Positions 8,175-19,369 of a stretch of 64,000 nucleotides of DNA are shown in pieces. A model generated the notes under the pieces. It saw nothing but the letters and a program-made list of their open reading frames with translations, had not been told where the DNA came from and ran no database searches. Source of the stretch: Rhodococcoides fascians NBRC 12155 = LMG 3623 (GTDB taxonomy: Bacteria > Actinomycetota > Actinomycetes > Mycobacteriales > Mycobacteriaceae); contig NZ_BCWW01000001.1 in the NCBI RefSeq assembly GCF_001894785.1, forward strand, positions 186,001-250,000, read 5' to 3'. The stretch's first letter is position 1. Each line of letters opens with the position of its first letter. Both the position numbers and the translations under genes were made by a program.

Positions 8175-9413
8175 GTGAACCAGAAATCACTCCCACGGGA
8201 GCAGTTCCTTCAGGCCGGATATCGCCTGCTCGGTGAGATGGACACGACCGATCTTGCGCGCTCGCTCTCGATCTCGGCCGTCGTCGAACGCGCGGGGCTG
8301 TCGCACCAAACTTTCCACAACACGTACCCCGGTAACTCTCGCGGCGGCGGGTCCGGCGGCAAGGAAGCTTTCGTCGAAGACCTCCTCGACCACCTCACAC
8401 TCGATTACACCGGCACGGCTGCTCCTACCGGCACGCAGGACGTGAAAGCTCCGGTGTCGGCCCTGTTCGACGACCTCACGTCCGGTCTCATGCGACGTCG
8501 CCTCGTGGCAGTGCTGCTGGCTGCCGACCACAACGGTGCCCGTAAGGCCGTCATCCCCGAGTTCGAGCGCTTCGACACCGACCTGCGATCCATCATCGGC
8601 CGAGCGGTGCAGGCTCACGGCGGATCGTTGCGTCAACCACTGTCGCTGACAAACCTCTCGGCGGTCGTCGGGGCTCTGCTCGATGGGCTGGCGCTCCGGG
8701 AGGTGCTCACGCCGGGCTCGGTGTCCTCCGACGACGTTGCATCGGCCACCAACTCGATTCTCCAGTGGGCCATAGACCCACTGCATTCTGACCGCACCGT
8801 TGCCCAACCCGATCCGGGCGAAATCTCGGATGCTCTGCGGCCCGACCTCGAGGCCGACGTGATCGCGGCGACCGAAACTCTGTTCGTCGACAACGGCTAC
8901 TTCCTGGTCACCCTGGCCGACATCGCGGCGGCGGCGAAGATCCGCGTAGAAGACCTTCGACGACTGTTTCCGAGCAAGGTCGACATCATCGTTGCGGCGC
9001 TGAAGCCCGAATTCGACCGTGTGCTCCGGCTCCGTCGCGCCGACGAACGCCTCGGAGTCGACCCCGCCACCGCACTGCAACGCACGTTGGTTTCGTTGGG
9101 CGAGTTCGTCATCGACAATCGAGCCATGAGCTCGGGCATGCTGCTCGCGTTGAGCTTCGAACAGTTCCATCAACCGAGCACCATCACGACGGTCATCGAA
9201 AACCTCTACCTCCCGTCCGCTGTGGTCCCCATCCTCGAACGCGGACGTGAAAGCGGCGTGTTCAGCGACGACGCGCCGGCACTCGAAGCCGCAATCATGT
9301 TGACCAACAACGTTCTCTTCCGCTGCCTGACGCGTCCTGCGGAGTCCGCAACCGAAGTGGCGCAGGGTGTCCTGCGAATACTGATGCCCGGTGTTGCGAT
9401 ACGGCCGGCGTGA
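8175..9413 (+). CDS. Tandem double-domain TetR-type regulator
   Basis: A 412-residue protein about twice the usual TetR length, reading as two TetR units in one chain. Unit 1 has an HTH at about residues 8-75 (LSISAVVERAGLSHQTFHNTY), but the segment after it holds a Gly-rich insert, GNSRGGGSGGKEAF, where the family normally reads Y-F-x-N-K. Unit 2 has an HTH at about 222-285 (VTLADIAAAAKIRVEDLRRLFPSK) and its own ligand-type domain. A single chain with two HTHs could act as a built-in dimer. The start is GTG at 8175. Palindromes lie upstream and fit autoregulation. Targets are unknown; it converges on a redox pair. Confidence 0.78.
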   Translation: MNQKSLPREQFLQAGYRLLGEMDTTDLARSLSISAVVERAGLSHQTFHNTYPGNSRGGGSGGKEAFVEDLLDHLTLDYTGTAAPTGTQDVKAPVSALFDDLTSGLMRRRLVAVLLAADHNGARKAVIPEFERFDTDLRSIIGRAVQAHGGSLRQPLSLTNLSAVVGALLDGLALREVLTPGSVSSDDVASATNSILQWAIDPLHSDRTVAQPDPGEISDALRPDLEADVIAATETLFVDNGYFLVTLADIAAAAKIRVEDLRRLFPSKVDIIVAALKPEFDRVLRLRRADERLGVDPATALQRTLVSLGEFVIDNRAMSSGMLLALSFEQFHQPSTITTVIENLYLPSAVVPILERGRESGVFSDDAPALEAAIMLTNNVLFRCLTRPAESATEVAQGVLRILMPGVAIRPA

Positions 9414-9434
9414 GGACGCTCGACTGAACTGTTG

Positions 9435-10025
9435 TCACCACTCCGGATGCTCGTGCTCTGCCCACTCCCTGGTCACGGCACCCTGTGTCATTCCGCGCAT
9501 TGCTTCCGGGTCACGCCAGGCGTAGGTGATGTGACCGGCGACGAGTAGCCCGAATCCCAGGGCGAACCAGTCGTGTACGAAGGTCGCGCCGATGCGCCAG
9601 TCCAACGGACTCCACGACGAGAAGTACATGACGACGCCGGTACCGAGGAGTACAAGAATCGACCCGGCGCTCAGTGCACCGTTCAGCTTCTGGCCGGCGT
9701 TGAATTTCCCGACCCCCACCGCCCCGAGTCGACGTGCTTTGGAGCGCAACCACTTCCAGTCGTCGGCGACGAATCTGTTGAGACGGCCGAGGTCCGTGCG
9801 ATAGCTGCGTGAGACTGCACCGAGGATCAACGGAATCGGCAACAGAAAGCCCGACCACACGTGCACGAACTCCACCACCGGACGATTGCCGACGAGTACC
9901 GCGAGTGACCCGATGTACAGAATCGCAGCGGTCACCATGCACACGATCACCAAGACCCCGACTGTCCAGTGCACGTACCGTTCGACTCGGTCGAACCGGG
10001 CGCGGTCGTCAGCTCGTGGGGTCAT
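9435..10025 (-). CDS. Cytochrome b561-like membrane subunit of a molybdenum oxidoreductase
   Basis: A 196-residue four-helix membrane protein of the cytochrome b/b6 (Ni-hydrogenase b subunit-like) type. Candidate haem-ligand histidines lie in VERYVHWTVG, EFVHVWSGF, TFVHDWFALG and AGHITYAW. ATG at 10025 was chosen, giving MTPRADDRARFDRVERYVHW and a 17-bp overlap with the upstream gene; a longer frame to 10058 exists. The overlap with the molybdopterin protein gene makes a two-gene operon. The likely role is to pass electrons between the quinone pool and the exported molybdenum enzyme, as MsrQ does for MsrP, although this is not an MsrQ sequence. Confidence 0.82.
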   Translation of the reverse strand: MTPRADDRARFDRVERYVHWTVGVLVIVCMVTAAILYIGSLAVLVGNRPVVEFVHVWSGFLLPIPLILGAVSRSYRTDLGRLNRFVADDWKWLRSKARRLGAVGVGKFNAGQKLNGALSAGSILVLLGTGVVMYFSSWSPLDWRIGATFVHDWFALGFGLLVAGHITYAWRDPEAMRGMTQGAVTREWAEHEHPEW

Positions 10026-10749
10026 CTCGACGTCCGTTCGACTCGCCGACGTACGCATCGATGTCGTATCCGCGTTTCTCCCAGTATCCGGGAACCACGT
10101 TGTCCGTCAGCTCGATTCCGCCGAGCCACTTGATGCTCTTGTAGCCGTACATCGAAGCGACGAACAGCCGCACCGGACCTCCGTGATCGTGGGTGACGGG
10201 GCCGTCGAGCATGGTCAACGCAACCAGCACGTCGTCGCGACGGGCCTGCTCGAGCGTCAGGCTCTCGGTATACGTGCCGTCGAACGAGGTGAACCGCACC
10301 GACGTCGCCGACGCGGTGGGTGCGACGGCATCGAGGACATCCGCCAATCGCACTCCGCTCCAGGCAACTTCGGGTACCCGCCATCCCGTCACGCACTGGA
10401 AGTCACGTACCAACGACGTCTGCGGCATCGCGCGGAGGTCCTGCAGCGTGAACGTGCGCGGTGTGTCGACGGAACCGCCCACCGTCAGGGCATAGGAGTT
10501 CTCGTCCTTGCGCGGCGCGCCCTGCGTCACCGAATAGAACCGAAAATTGTTCCCGACGGGAATCAGTCCGATCAGTCCCGTCGGATCGTGATTTCCGAGC
10601 GGCCCGAGTACGGACGCGAGACCCTTCTGGACCGCGCCCCCACCGACGATGCCCGCGACCCCGGCCGCCACCAGGCCGAGCACGACTCGGCGACCCACGG
10701 GACTACCCGCAATCTTCGGCTCGTCGATCGGCATCCCTCCACTGTCCAC
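10009..10749 (-). CDS. Exported molybdopterin-dependent oxidoreductase (sulfite oxidase fold)
   Basis: A 246-residue protein of the sulfite oxidase/MsrP superfamily. Residues 16-40 carry a Tat-like N-region with Arg20-Arg21 and a hydrophobic stretch, so it is exported folded or membrane-anchored. Cys119 in RDFQCVTGWRVPEVAWSG is the expected molybdenum ligand, and DHGGPVRLFVASMYGYKSIKW matches the family's C-terminal cofactor-binding part. The start is GTG at 10749; an ATG at 10734 is possible but has GGAGGG directly against it, too close for normal initiation. It overlaps the cytochrome b gene downstream. Substrate, such as sulfoxide or sulfite, is not decidable here. Confidence 0.85.
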   Translation of the reverse strand: MDSGGMPIDEPKIAGSPVGRRVVLGLVAAGVAGIVGGGAVQKGLASVLGPLGNHDPTGLIGLIPVGNNFRFYSVTQGAPRKDENSYALTVGGSVDTPRTFTLQDLRAMPQTSLVRDFQCVTGWRVPEVAWSGVRLADVLDAVAPTASATSVRFTSFDGTYTESLTLEQARRDDVLVALTMLDGPVTHDHGGPVRLFVASMYGYKSIKWLGGIELTDNVVPGYWEKRGYDIDAYVGESNGRRDDPTS

Positions 10750-10825
10750 GGCGGACCAGGATCAGGCCACATCGGGCGTCGAATCAGGTCTGGAACTTCG
10801 CCCGGGGAAGTCTTACGGTTGATTC

Positions 10826-11251
10826 ATGGCACTGTCGAAGACAGAACGCGAAGAGTATCTGGCCGAATCGCATATCGCCGCCCTCTCGGTAGCGGCCGGG
10901 GCGGACCGTGGCCCGCTGACGGTACCGATCTGGTACGACTACACCCCCGGCGGTGAAGCCTGGGTGTTGACCGGTGCCACGTCCAAGAAGGCCCAATTGA
11001 TCAGGACTGCAGGGCGATTCACCCTGATGATCGAGCAGTCCGATCCGACGATCCGCTACGTCAGCGTCGAGGGCCCCGTGGCGCGAGAGGAGCCGAGCAC
11101 CCCGGAGCTGCTGCGCGCCATGGCAGCCCGTTACCTGCCCCCGGAGAAGGTCGACGGCTACCTCGAGATGGCCAACCGAGAGCACGAGGAGAACGTGGTG
11201 TTCTACCTGCGCCCCGAACACTGGCTGTCTGCCGATCTCGGGGCCATCTGA
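10826..11251 (+). CDS. Pyridoxamine 5'-phosphate oxidase-like (split beta-barrel) protein
   Basis: A 141-residue PNPOx-like flavin-binding beta-barrel protein. It starts MALSKTEREEYLAESHIAALSV and contains the strand pattern PLTVPIWYDYTPGGEAWVLTG, common in actinobacterial F420- or FMN-binding members of this superfamily. Cofactor and reaction cannot be assigned from the sequence alone. The ATG at 10826 is preceded by TACGGT six bases upstream and no SD, so the mRNA is probably leaderless. It diverges from the molybdenum enzyme gene and converges on the lipase gene with a 5-bp gap. Confidence 0.82.
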   Translation: MALSKTEREEYLAESHIAALSVAAGADRGPLTVPIWYDYTPGGEAWVLTGATSKKAQLIRTAGRFTLMIEQSDPTIRYVSVEGPVAREEPSTPELLRAMAARYLPPEKVDGYLEMANREHEENVVFYLRPEHWLSADLGAI

Positions 11252-11256
11252 GAGAA

Positions 11257-12531
11257 CTACGAAGTCGGGGTCAAGGCATTGCCGGGCGGGATCGTCACAC
11301 AGTTGCTGTGCGTCGGCCCACCGCTGAACCGTTCGGTCAGGAACTGCAGGCTCTGCGCCTCGAATACCGGGAAGGCGTCGCTGTGCGTCAGGCCGTCGTA
11401 CTGCGCGTACTGCACATCCACGCCCCGGCCGCAGTAGCCGTACGCCAGTCCCTGCACGTCGCCGGTGATCATGACGGTGTCGCCGATCGGATCGGCGTGA
11501 CCGACGGCCAGAAACATCGGCGTCCGCGGGGTGCCCTGGCTGCCCATGATGTTGTCGTCGATCGCCGCCACCACCTCGGGTACATCCAGCAGGGAGGTGT
11601 ACGGGGCCTTCACCATCGAGGCGTCGGTGAGCGTGGGGTAGTCGTCGGCGAACTGGGCGATGCACTCCTGATCGACCTGATCGATCACCTCGAAGCCGTA
11701 GTCGGAGACGAAGCTGTTCAGGTCGAGGCCGTACGCGCGGTCGTAGGCGACGATCAGTGCCGGGATGACACCCGCCCACTCTCTGTTACCGCTGACGTAC
11801 GGAAGGTTGTGAGCCAGGTCGACCGGTAGCCCGCCGGCCGCCGCACCGACCAGATTCAGCTCGGGTGCGTACTCGGGGCCAACTTCGGCACCCCACTGCG
11901 TCGGGACGGATCCACCGGAGTAACCGACCATGCCGACGGGCGTGCTCGACGGAAGCTGCAGGAGGGACTGCGCGGCACGAATGCCGTCCAGAGCGGCGTA
12001 GCCCGACTGCCGCCCGATCGTCCATTCGAGCTCCTCGCCCTCGTAATCCGGCACGACGACGGTGTAGCCGGCTGCAAGGTAACCGGCAATGACCGTCTGT
12101 TCCGCGCCGGCAATGGGACTCGTGGACCCGCCGCTGAGGGTGTACGAGGGATTGCATTGCGAGCCGAGGGCGTCGTACGCCATGTGGTACGAGACGATCC
12201 GCGTCGGCCCGGGGATCAAGGGCCGCAGCACTGTGGCGACCGTGACGACGCCGTCGCCCTGCTGGTCGGTAGTCCTGTAGAGCACCTGGCTGCCTGTGAT
12301 CGGCGTCGGCTGGGTGGGGGTACGGAACGTCATGGACCTCGACCGCAGCACCGTTCCCGGGGAGACGTCCAGGCCGCCGTCCCAATCGTAGAACGGATCG
12401 TCGGCAGGAATCGGTGAGCCGGGTCCCGGATCTGCTTGTGCGACAGGGACACTCACCAGAGTTACGGACCCGAGAAGCAGTACGACGGAGGCGATCAGCC
12501 TCAACGCAAACCCTCTACCAGCCAGTGACAT
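11257..12531 (-). CDS. Secreted lipase (LIP/secretory lipase family)
   Basis: A 424-residue alpha/beta-hydrolase with a Sec signal peptide: positive N-region, hydrophobic core at residues 10-30 and cleavage probably after AQA at 33. The mature part resembles fungal and actinobacterial secretory lipases. The nucleophile elbow is GYSGGS (Ser205). The Asp in VGHADPIGD near 345 and the His in GLTHSDAF near 385 complete a plausible triad. It should hydrolyse acylglycerols or esters outside the cell. It is transcribed leftward after leuS, with a strong hairpin between them. Confidence 0.88.
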   Translation of the reverse strand: MSLAGRGFALRLIASVVLLLGSVTLVSVPVAQADPGPGSPIPADDPFYDWDGGLDVSPGTVLRSRSMTFRTPTQPTPITGSQVLYRTTDQQGDGVVTVATVLRPLIPGPTRIVSYHMAYDALGSQCNPSYTLSGGSTSPIAGAEQTVIAGYLAAGYTVVVPDYEGEELEWTIGRQSGYAALDGIRAAQSLLQLPSSTPVGMVGYSGGSVPTQWGAEVGPEYAPELNLVGAAAGGLPVDLAHNLPYVSGNREWAGVIPALIVAYDRAYGLDLNSFVSDYGFEVIDQVDQECIAQFADDYPTLTDASMVKAPYTSLLDVPEVVAAIDDNIMGSQGTPRTPMFLAVGHADPIGDTVMITGDVQGLAYGYCGRGVDVQYAQYDGLTHSDAFPVFEAQSLQFLTERFSGGPTHSNCVTIPPGNALTPTS

Positions 12532-12542
12532 GCAACAAATTA

Positions 12543-12619
12543 AACCCCCGCGAGCTCGAAGTTATGGACGGAAATCGCAAGATTTTCATCCATAACTTCG
12601 AGTTCGGCGGAGGCGGGGG

Positions 12620-12621
<2 letters not shown>
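12543..12621 (-). terminator. Long hairpin downstream of leuS
   Basis: Nested inverted repeats: outer AACCCCC/GGGGGTT (12543-12549 and 12615-12621), a perfect 14-bp stem CTCGAAGTTATGGA/TCCATAACTTCGAG (12555-12568 and 12589-12602) and inner AAATC/GATTT. It overlaps the leuS stop codon and sits 12 bp before the lipase start. It probably ends leuS transcription. Confidence 0.7.
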
Positions 12622-15442
<2,821 letters not shown>

Positions 15443-15498
15443 ACATACCAGCCTAAAGTGTGACGCGGCCCGCCTGGTACCAGGACCTCGCTGCGCCG

Positions 15499-15504
15499 TA
15501 TCCT
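15499..15504 (+). promoter_or_regulatory. -10 box of the SdpI-type gene
   Basis: TATCCT ends six bases before the GTG at 15511, and no SD is seen. This supports a leaderless start there rather than the ATG at 15460. Confidence 0.45.
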
Positions 15505-15510
15505 GGCCAG

Positions 15511-15915
15511 GTGGTCATCGTCTCGGTTGTGTTGTTCGTGCTCGCCCTCGTCGTCGGGGCTGTCGCTGCCCTGTCGCTGCTCGGCCGGCTCCCGCGCAAT
15601 CGTTTCGCCGGTGTCCGTACCCCAGAGGCAATGCGCGACGACGAGACGTTCGTCCTCGCGAACCGTGTCGCCGGCCCGACCACAGCAGCATCTGCGCTGG
15701 TACTGGCCATCGGCGGCGTAGCCGCACTCGCACTGAGCGGCATCGCAGCGGTCGTCGGAGTGGTCGTTGCCCTCACTGCAGCGCTGTTCATCGCCGCAGC
15801 CGGCGGATCCATCGGTGCCCGCGCAGCCGCGGCAGTGCCGGCACCCGCCGAGGCCGACGGATGCGGACAATCGTGCATCTCGTGCAGCCTCAAGGACGCC
15901 TGCCAGCCGAGCTGA
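15511..15915 (+). CDS. SdpI-family membrane protein with a Cys-rich tail
   Basis: A 134-residue protein with three hydrophobic helices. The segment [21 protein letters not shown] between helix 1 and helix 2 is the SdpI/YhfL-family signature. Bacillus SdpI gives immunity to a killing peptide, but most actinobacterial members are uncharacterised. The C-terminus, [18 protein letters not shown], holds four cysteines that the core family lacks; they could bind metal or form disulfides. I preferred GTG at 15511, which begins [16 protein letters not shown], because of the -10 box in front; the frame is also open from ATG 15460. The next membrane-protein gene starts 4 bp after the stop, so the two are probably co-transcribed. 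Confidence 0.75.
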   Translation: MVIVSVVLFVLALVVGAVAALSLLGRLPRNRFAGVRTPEAMRDDETFVLANRVAGPTTAASALVLAIGGVAALALSGIAAVVGVVVALTAALFIAAAGGSIGARAAAAVPAPAEADGCGQSCISCSLKDACQPS

Positions 15916-15919
15916 GCGC

Positions 15920-16900
15920 ATGAAACAGAAGAGTCTGCGCACCTTCGATCCTGCCGGAGTCGTCTTCGGCGTCGTCCTCCCGCTCGCGGTTGCCGCTCTC
16001 TGCCTCGTCCTGGCCTATCTGTGGGAGGGTCGCCTGCCGGACCAGGTGGCGACTCACTTCAGCGGAACCCAGCCGGACGACTTCTCCGATCCGCTCGCCA
16101 ACGCCTGGACCGTCGCCATCGTCATCGTGTTGGTCGGCGGCGGTGTGAGCGCGGTGGCCGCCCTGGCCCGAGTGCTGCTGATCATGCGTCGGACGATGTT
16201 GATCATCGGGCTTACCGTCGTCGGGACGATCGGCGTGCTGGAGATCGCGACCCTCGCACGCGAACTCGACCTACCCACCGAGCAGAGCGTCACCATTCCC
16301 GGCTGGGCCATCGCCGTCGGTACCGTTGCCGGGTTCGCAATCGGACTGTTCGGAGCGACACGCCTGCGGGATCACCGCGAACGCGTCGTCGCCACCGCAC
16401 CCCTGCACACCGACCTACCTCGGTGCGGCCTCGAACTGCCGCTGGTGGTTCCCGTCGGAGCCAGCCGCGTCGCCGCAGTCACGGTGATCGCGCTGTCTGC
16501 GGCTGGAGCCAGCGTGACGTGCTACCTCTCGAATTCGCCGTGGCCGATCTTTCTGTTCGTTCCGCTGACCATCCTGATCCTGTCCCTACTGCGATTCACC
16601 GTGCACATCGACAGCGACGGTCTCTACGTCTCGAGCCTGGGAATGGCGGCATTCGACTACGACATCGCCGAGATCACCGGTGCCTCGGTGCGGACGGTGA
16701 ACCCGGCCAAGGACTTCGGCGGGTGGGGTCTTCGAGCGAAGGGCCGCGGCAACTACGCCGTCGCCACCGAAGCCGGGCCGGCGGCATTCGTCACCTTCGC
16801 CAACGGTGATCGACTGACCATCGGAACCGCAGCCGCCGACACGATCGCGGGAACGCTCAACACCCTCACCGACCGTGCCCGCACCACCACTGCGGACTGA
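15920..16900 (+). CDS. DUF1648-type multi-pass membrane protein
   Basis: A 326-residue protein with about six membrane helices. The N-terminal part (LPLAVAALCLVLAYLWEGRLPDQVATHFSGTQPDDF) matches DUF1648, a domain often next to or fused with SdpI-family proteins. The C-terminal third (VHIDSDGLYVSSLGMAAFDYDIAEI onward) is soluble, beta-rich and PH-like. The function is unknown. The gene directly follows the SdpI-type gene and is 8 bp upstream of a transporter gene, suggesting a three-gene unit. ATG at 15920 gives a short charged N-terminus before helix 1. Confidence 0.75.
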   Translation: MKQKSLRTFDPAGVVFGVVLPLAVAALCLVLAYLWEGRLPDQVATHFSGTQPDDFSDPLANAWTVAIVIVLVGGGVSAVAALARVLLIMRRTMLIIGLTVVGTIGVLEIATLARELDLPTEQSVTIPGWAIAVGTVAGFAIGLFGATRLRDHRERVVATAPLHTDLPRCGLELPLVVPVGASRVAAVTVIALSAAGASVTCYLSNSPWPIFLFVPLTILILSLLRFTVHIDSDGLYVSSLGMAAFDYDIAEITGASVRTVNPAKDFGGWGLRAKGRGNYAVATEAGPAAFVTFANGDRLTIGTAAADTIAGTLNTLTDRARTTTAD

Positions 16901-16908
16901 GTGGCCGA

Positions 16909-17904
16909 GTGAAAGCGTTGCGGGACACCGTCCTGGATCCCTTCCTGCTGAGCATCTTCGCGGTCGCCGCGCTGGCGAGCATCTTCCCCGCGTCGGGAAC
17001 CGCCGAGGACGTTCTCGGCTGGGTGACACGCGTCGCCATCGGGCTGCTGTTTCTCATCTACGGCGCGCGACTGTCCCCACGTGACGCCTGGGAAGGCGTC
17101 AAACACTGGCGCTTGCACTCGGTGATCCTGGCGTCGACGTACCTGCTGTTCCCCGCGCTCGGCCTGGCCCTGAGGGTCCTCGAACCGAGTCTGCTCAGCG
17201 AGGACCTCTACACCGGAGTGCTGTTCCTCTGCCTGGTGCCCTCGACCGTCCAATCCTCGATCGCCTTCACCTCCATCGCCCGAGGCAACGTGGCCGGTGC
17301 CGTGGTGAGCGCGTCGTTCTCCAACATCCTCGGCGTGTTCGTCACCCCGCTGCTGGTGCTCGCGCTGATGACCACCACGGGTTCGGCGAGCATAGATCCC
17401 AGCTCGATCCTCGACATCGTTGCGCAGCTGCTGCTCCCGTTCGCCGTCGGTCAGTTGCTCCGACCCTGGGTGACGGGCTGGCTGACCCGCCACAGCGCGT
17501 CGACGAAGCTCGTCGACCGGGGATCGATTCTGCTGGTCGTCTTTTCCGCCTTCAGCGCATCGATGAATCAACACGTGTGGTCCTCGGTCGCCCTGTGGCG
17601 CATCGGCATCGTCGTCGCCGTGTGCATCCTGCTGCTCGCCCTCGTTCTGACGATCACCTGGTACGCAGGCAAGTGGTTCGGTTTCTCGCTCGAGGATCGT
17701 CTGGTGCTGCTGTTCTGCGGATCCAAGAAGAGCCTGGCGAGCGGACTGCCGATGGCCGCCGTGCTGTTCGTCGGCCAACCCATCGGGTTGATCGTCCTGC
17801 CGCTGTTGCTGTTCCATCAGATCCAACTGATGGTGTGCACCGTCATCGCTCAGCATTTCGCGCGTCGACCGGAACCGAGCCCGGCGGCGGTCGTCGCGGA
17901 CTAG
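16909..17904 (+). CDS. Bile acid:sodium symporter family (YfeH-like) transporter
   Basis: A 331-residue membrane protein with about ten helices, of the BASS/SBF-like family. Typical features are LLFLIYGARLSPRDAWEGVKHW near residue 45, the inverted-repeat segment VPSTVQSSIAFTSIARGNVAGAV near 110 and FCGSKKSLASGLPMA near 270. Members take up organic anions with sodium, but bacterial YfeH-type substrates are mostly unknown. The start is GTG at 16909, 8 bp after the DUF1648 gene, and no closer start fits. The stop is followed by gadB after 31 bp. Confidence 0.87.
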   Translation: MKALRDTVLDPFLLSIFAVAALASIFPASGTAEDVLGWVTRVAIGLLFLIYGARLSPRDAWEGVKHWRLHSVILASTYLLFPALGLALRVLEPSLLSEDLYTGVLFLCLVPSTVQSSIAFTSIARGNVAGAVVSASFSNILGVFVTPLLVLALMTTTGSASIDPSSILDIVAQLLLPFAVGQLLRPWVTGWLTRHSASTKLVDRGSILLVVFSAFSASMNQHVWSSVALWRIGIVVAVCILLLALVLTITWYAGKWFGFSLEDRLVLLFCGSKKSLASGLPMAAVLFVGQPIGLIVLPLLLFHQIQLMVCTVIAQHFARRPEPSPAAVVAD

Positions 17905-17935
17905 GTTGGTGTCAGTCGAGAAATCGGAGAAGACA

Positions 17936-19297
17936 ATGCCCAGGAAACTGCACACGGACGGCGTCGTCTCTGCCGCCTACACCGGCCGGCTCGCCACCGA
18001 TCCTGTACCCGCACTGCGACTCCCCGAGAATCAACTCGACCCCGACGCCGCCTACCGCTACATCCACGACGAACTGATGCTCGACGGCAGCTCACGCCTC
18101 AACCTGGCGACGTTCGTCACCACCTGGATGGATCCGCAGGCCGAAAAGCTGATGGCGGAAACGTTCGACAAGAACATGATCGACAAGGACGAGTACCCGT
18201 CCACCGCGGCCATCGAAGAACGCTGCGTCAACATCGTCGCGGACCTGTTCCACGCACCCGGCCTCGACCGCAAGGACCCGTCGTCGGCCACCGGCGTGTC
18301 CACCATCGGCTCCAGTGAAGCAGTCATGCTGGCGGGGTTGGCGCTCAAGTGGCGCTGGCGGGCGAAGGGCGCCGGGACAGGAACCCCGAACCTGGTGTTG
18401 GGCAGCAATGTCCAGGTGGTGTGGGAGAAATTCTGTCGCTACTTCGACGTCGAACCCAAGTACCTGCCCGTCGAGCGCGGTCGCTACGTCATCACCCCGG
18501 AACAGGTTCGGGACGCGGTGGACGAGAACACCATCGGCGTCGTGGCGATTCTCGGCACCACGTTCACCGGTGAACTCGAACCGGTACAGGAAATCTGCGC
18601 CGTCCTCGACGAGATCGCCGGCGGCGGTGGACCCGACGTACCGGTTCACGTCGACGCGGCCAGCGGTGGTTTCGTCGTACCGTTCTTGTACCCGGAGCTC
18701 GAATGGGACTTCCGTCTGCCTCGGGTCAAGTCCATCAACGCCAGCGGACACAAGTACGGATTGACCTATCCGGGAATCGGATTCGCCATCTGGCGGACCA
18801 AGGAAGACTTGCCCGAGGATCTCGTGTTCCGCGTGAACTACCTCGGCGGCGACATGCCCACCTTCACGCTGAACTTCTCGAGGCCGGGCAATCAGGTCAT
18901 CGGCCAGTACTACAATTTTCTGCGCCTGGGCCGGTCCGGCTACACCGACATCATGAGAGCACTGCGCGACACCGCAGTTCGCGTCAGCACTCATCTCGCG
19001 GGACATCCAGACATCGACGTAATCACCGACGGATCGGCCATCCCGGTCCTGTCGTTCATGTTGAAAGAGCACTGCGAGTTCACCGTGTTCGACGTGTCCC
19101 ACGAACTGCGAGCCCGCGGCTGGCAGGTGCCGGCGTACACGATGCCCGACAACGCCACCGACGTCGCCGTACTCAGAATCGTCGTCCGCGAGGGCTTCAG
19201 CGCAGACCTCGGCCGCATGCTGTGCATCGCCATCGACGAGGTGATCGACGGTCTGAAATCGGGCGGACACTCGACCGCGCGGGCTTTTTCGCACTAG
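17936..19297 (+). CDS. gadB: Glutamate decarboxylase
   Basis: A 453-residue PLP-dependent decarboxylase that converts glutamate to GABA and CO2, consuming a proton and so supporting acid tolerance. The family marks are STIGSSEAVMLAGLALKW near residue 123, HVDAASGGFVVPF near 238, and INASGHKYGL with the PLP lysine near residue 272. ATG at 17936 has GGAG-like SD bases upstream; the frame is open 10 codons more. No GABA antiporter gene is adjacent; the preceding gene is the BASS-type transporter. A dispersed repeat follows the stop. Confidence 0.95.
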   Translation: MPRKLHTDGVVSAAYTGRLATDPVPALRLPENQLDPDAAYRYIHDELMLDGSSRLNLATFVTTWMDPQAEKLMAETFDKNMIDKDEYPSTAAIEERCVNIVADLFHAPGLDRKDPSSATGVSTIGSSEAVMLAGLALKWRWRAKGAGTGTPNLVLGSNVQVVWEKFCRYFDVEPKYLPVERGRYVITPEQVRDAVDENTIGVVAILGTTFTGELEPVQEICAVLDEIAGGGGPDVPVHVDAASGGFVVPFLYPELEWDFRLPRVKSINASGHKYGLTYPGIGFAIWRTKEDLPEDLVFRVNYLGGDMPTFTLNFSRPGNQVIGQYYNFLRLGRSGYTDIMRALRDTAVRVSTHLAGHPDIDVITDGSAIPVLSFMLKEHCEFTVFDVSHELRARGWQVPAYTMPDNATDVAVLRIVVREGFSADLGRMLCIAIDEVIDGLKSGGHSTARAFSH

Positions 19298-19310
19298 GTT
19301 GCGTCCTGGG

Positions 19311-19357
19311 TCGTGAGTGGAAACTCGACCCCTGCTACGAAGTTCCGCGCACGTGCG
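19311..19357 (+). repeat. Dispersed hairpin-like repeat, copy 2
   Basis: It begins TCGTGAGTGGAAACTCG, passes through CTGCTACGAAGTTCC and ends in a CGCACGTGCG palindrome. It lies between convergent gadB and yqgE and matches copies 1 and 3. Confidence 0.78.
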
Positions 19358-19369
19358 GCGCAGCCGCTC

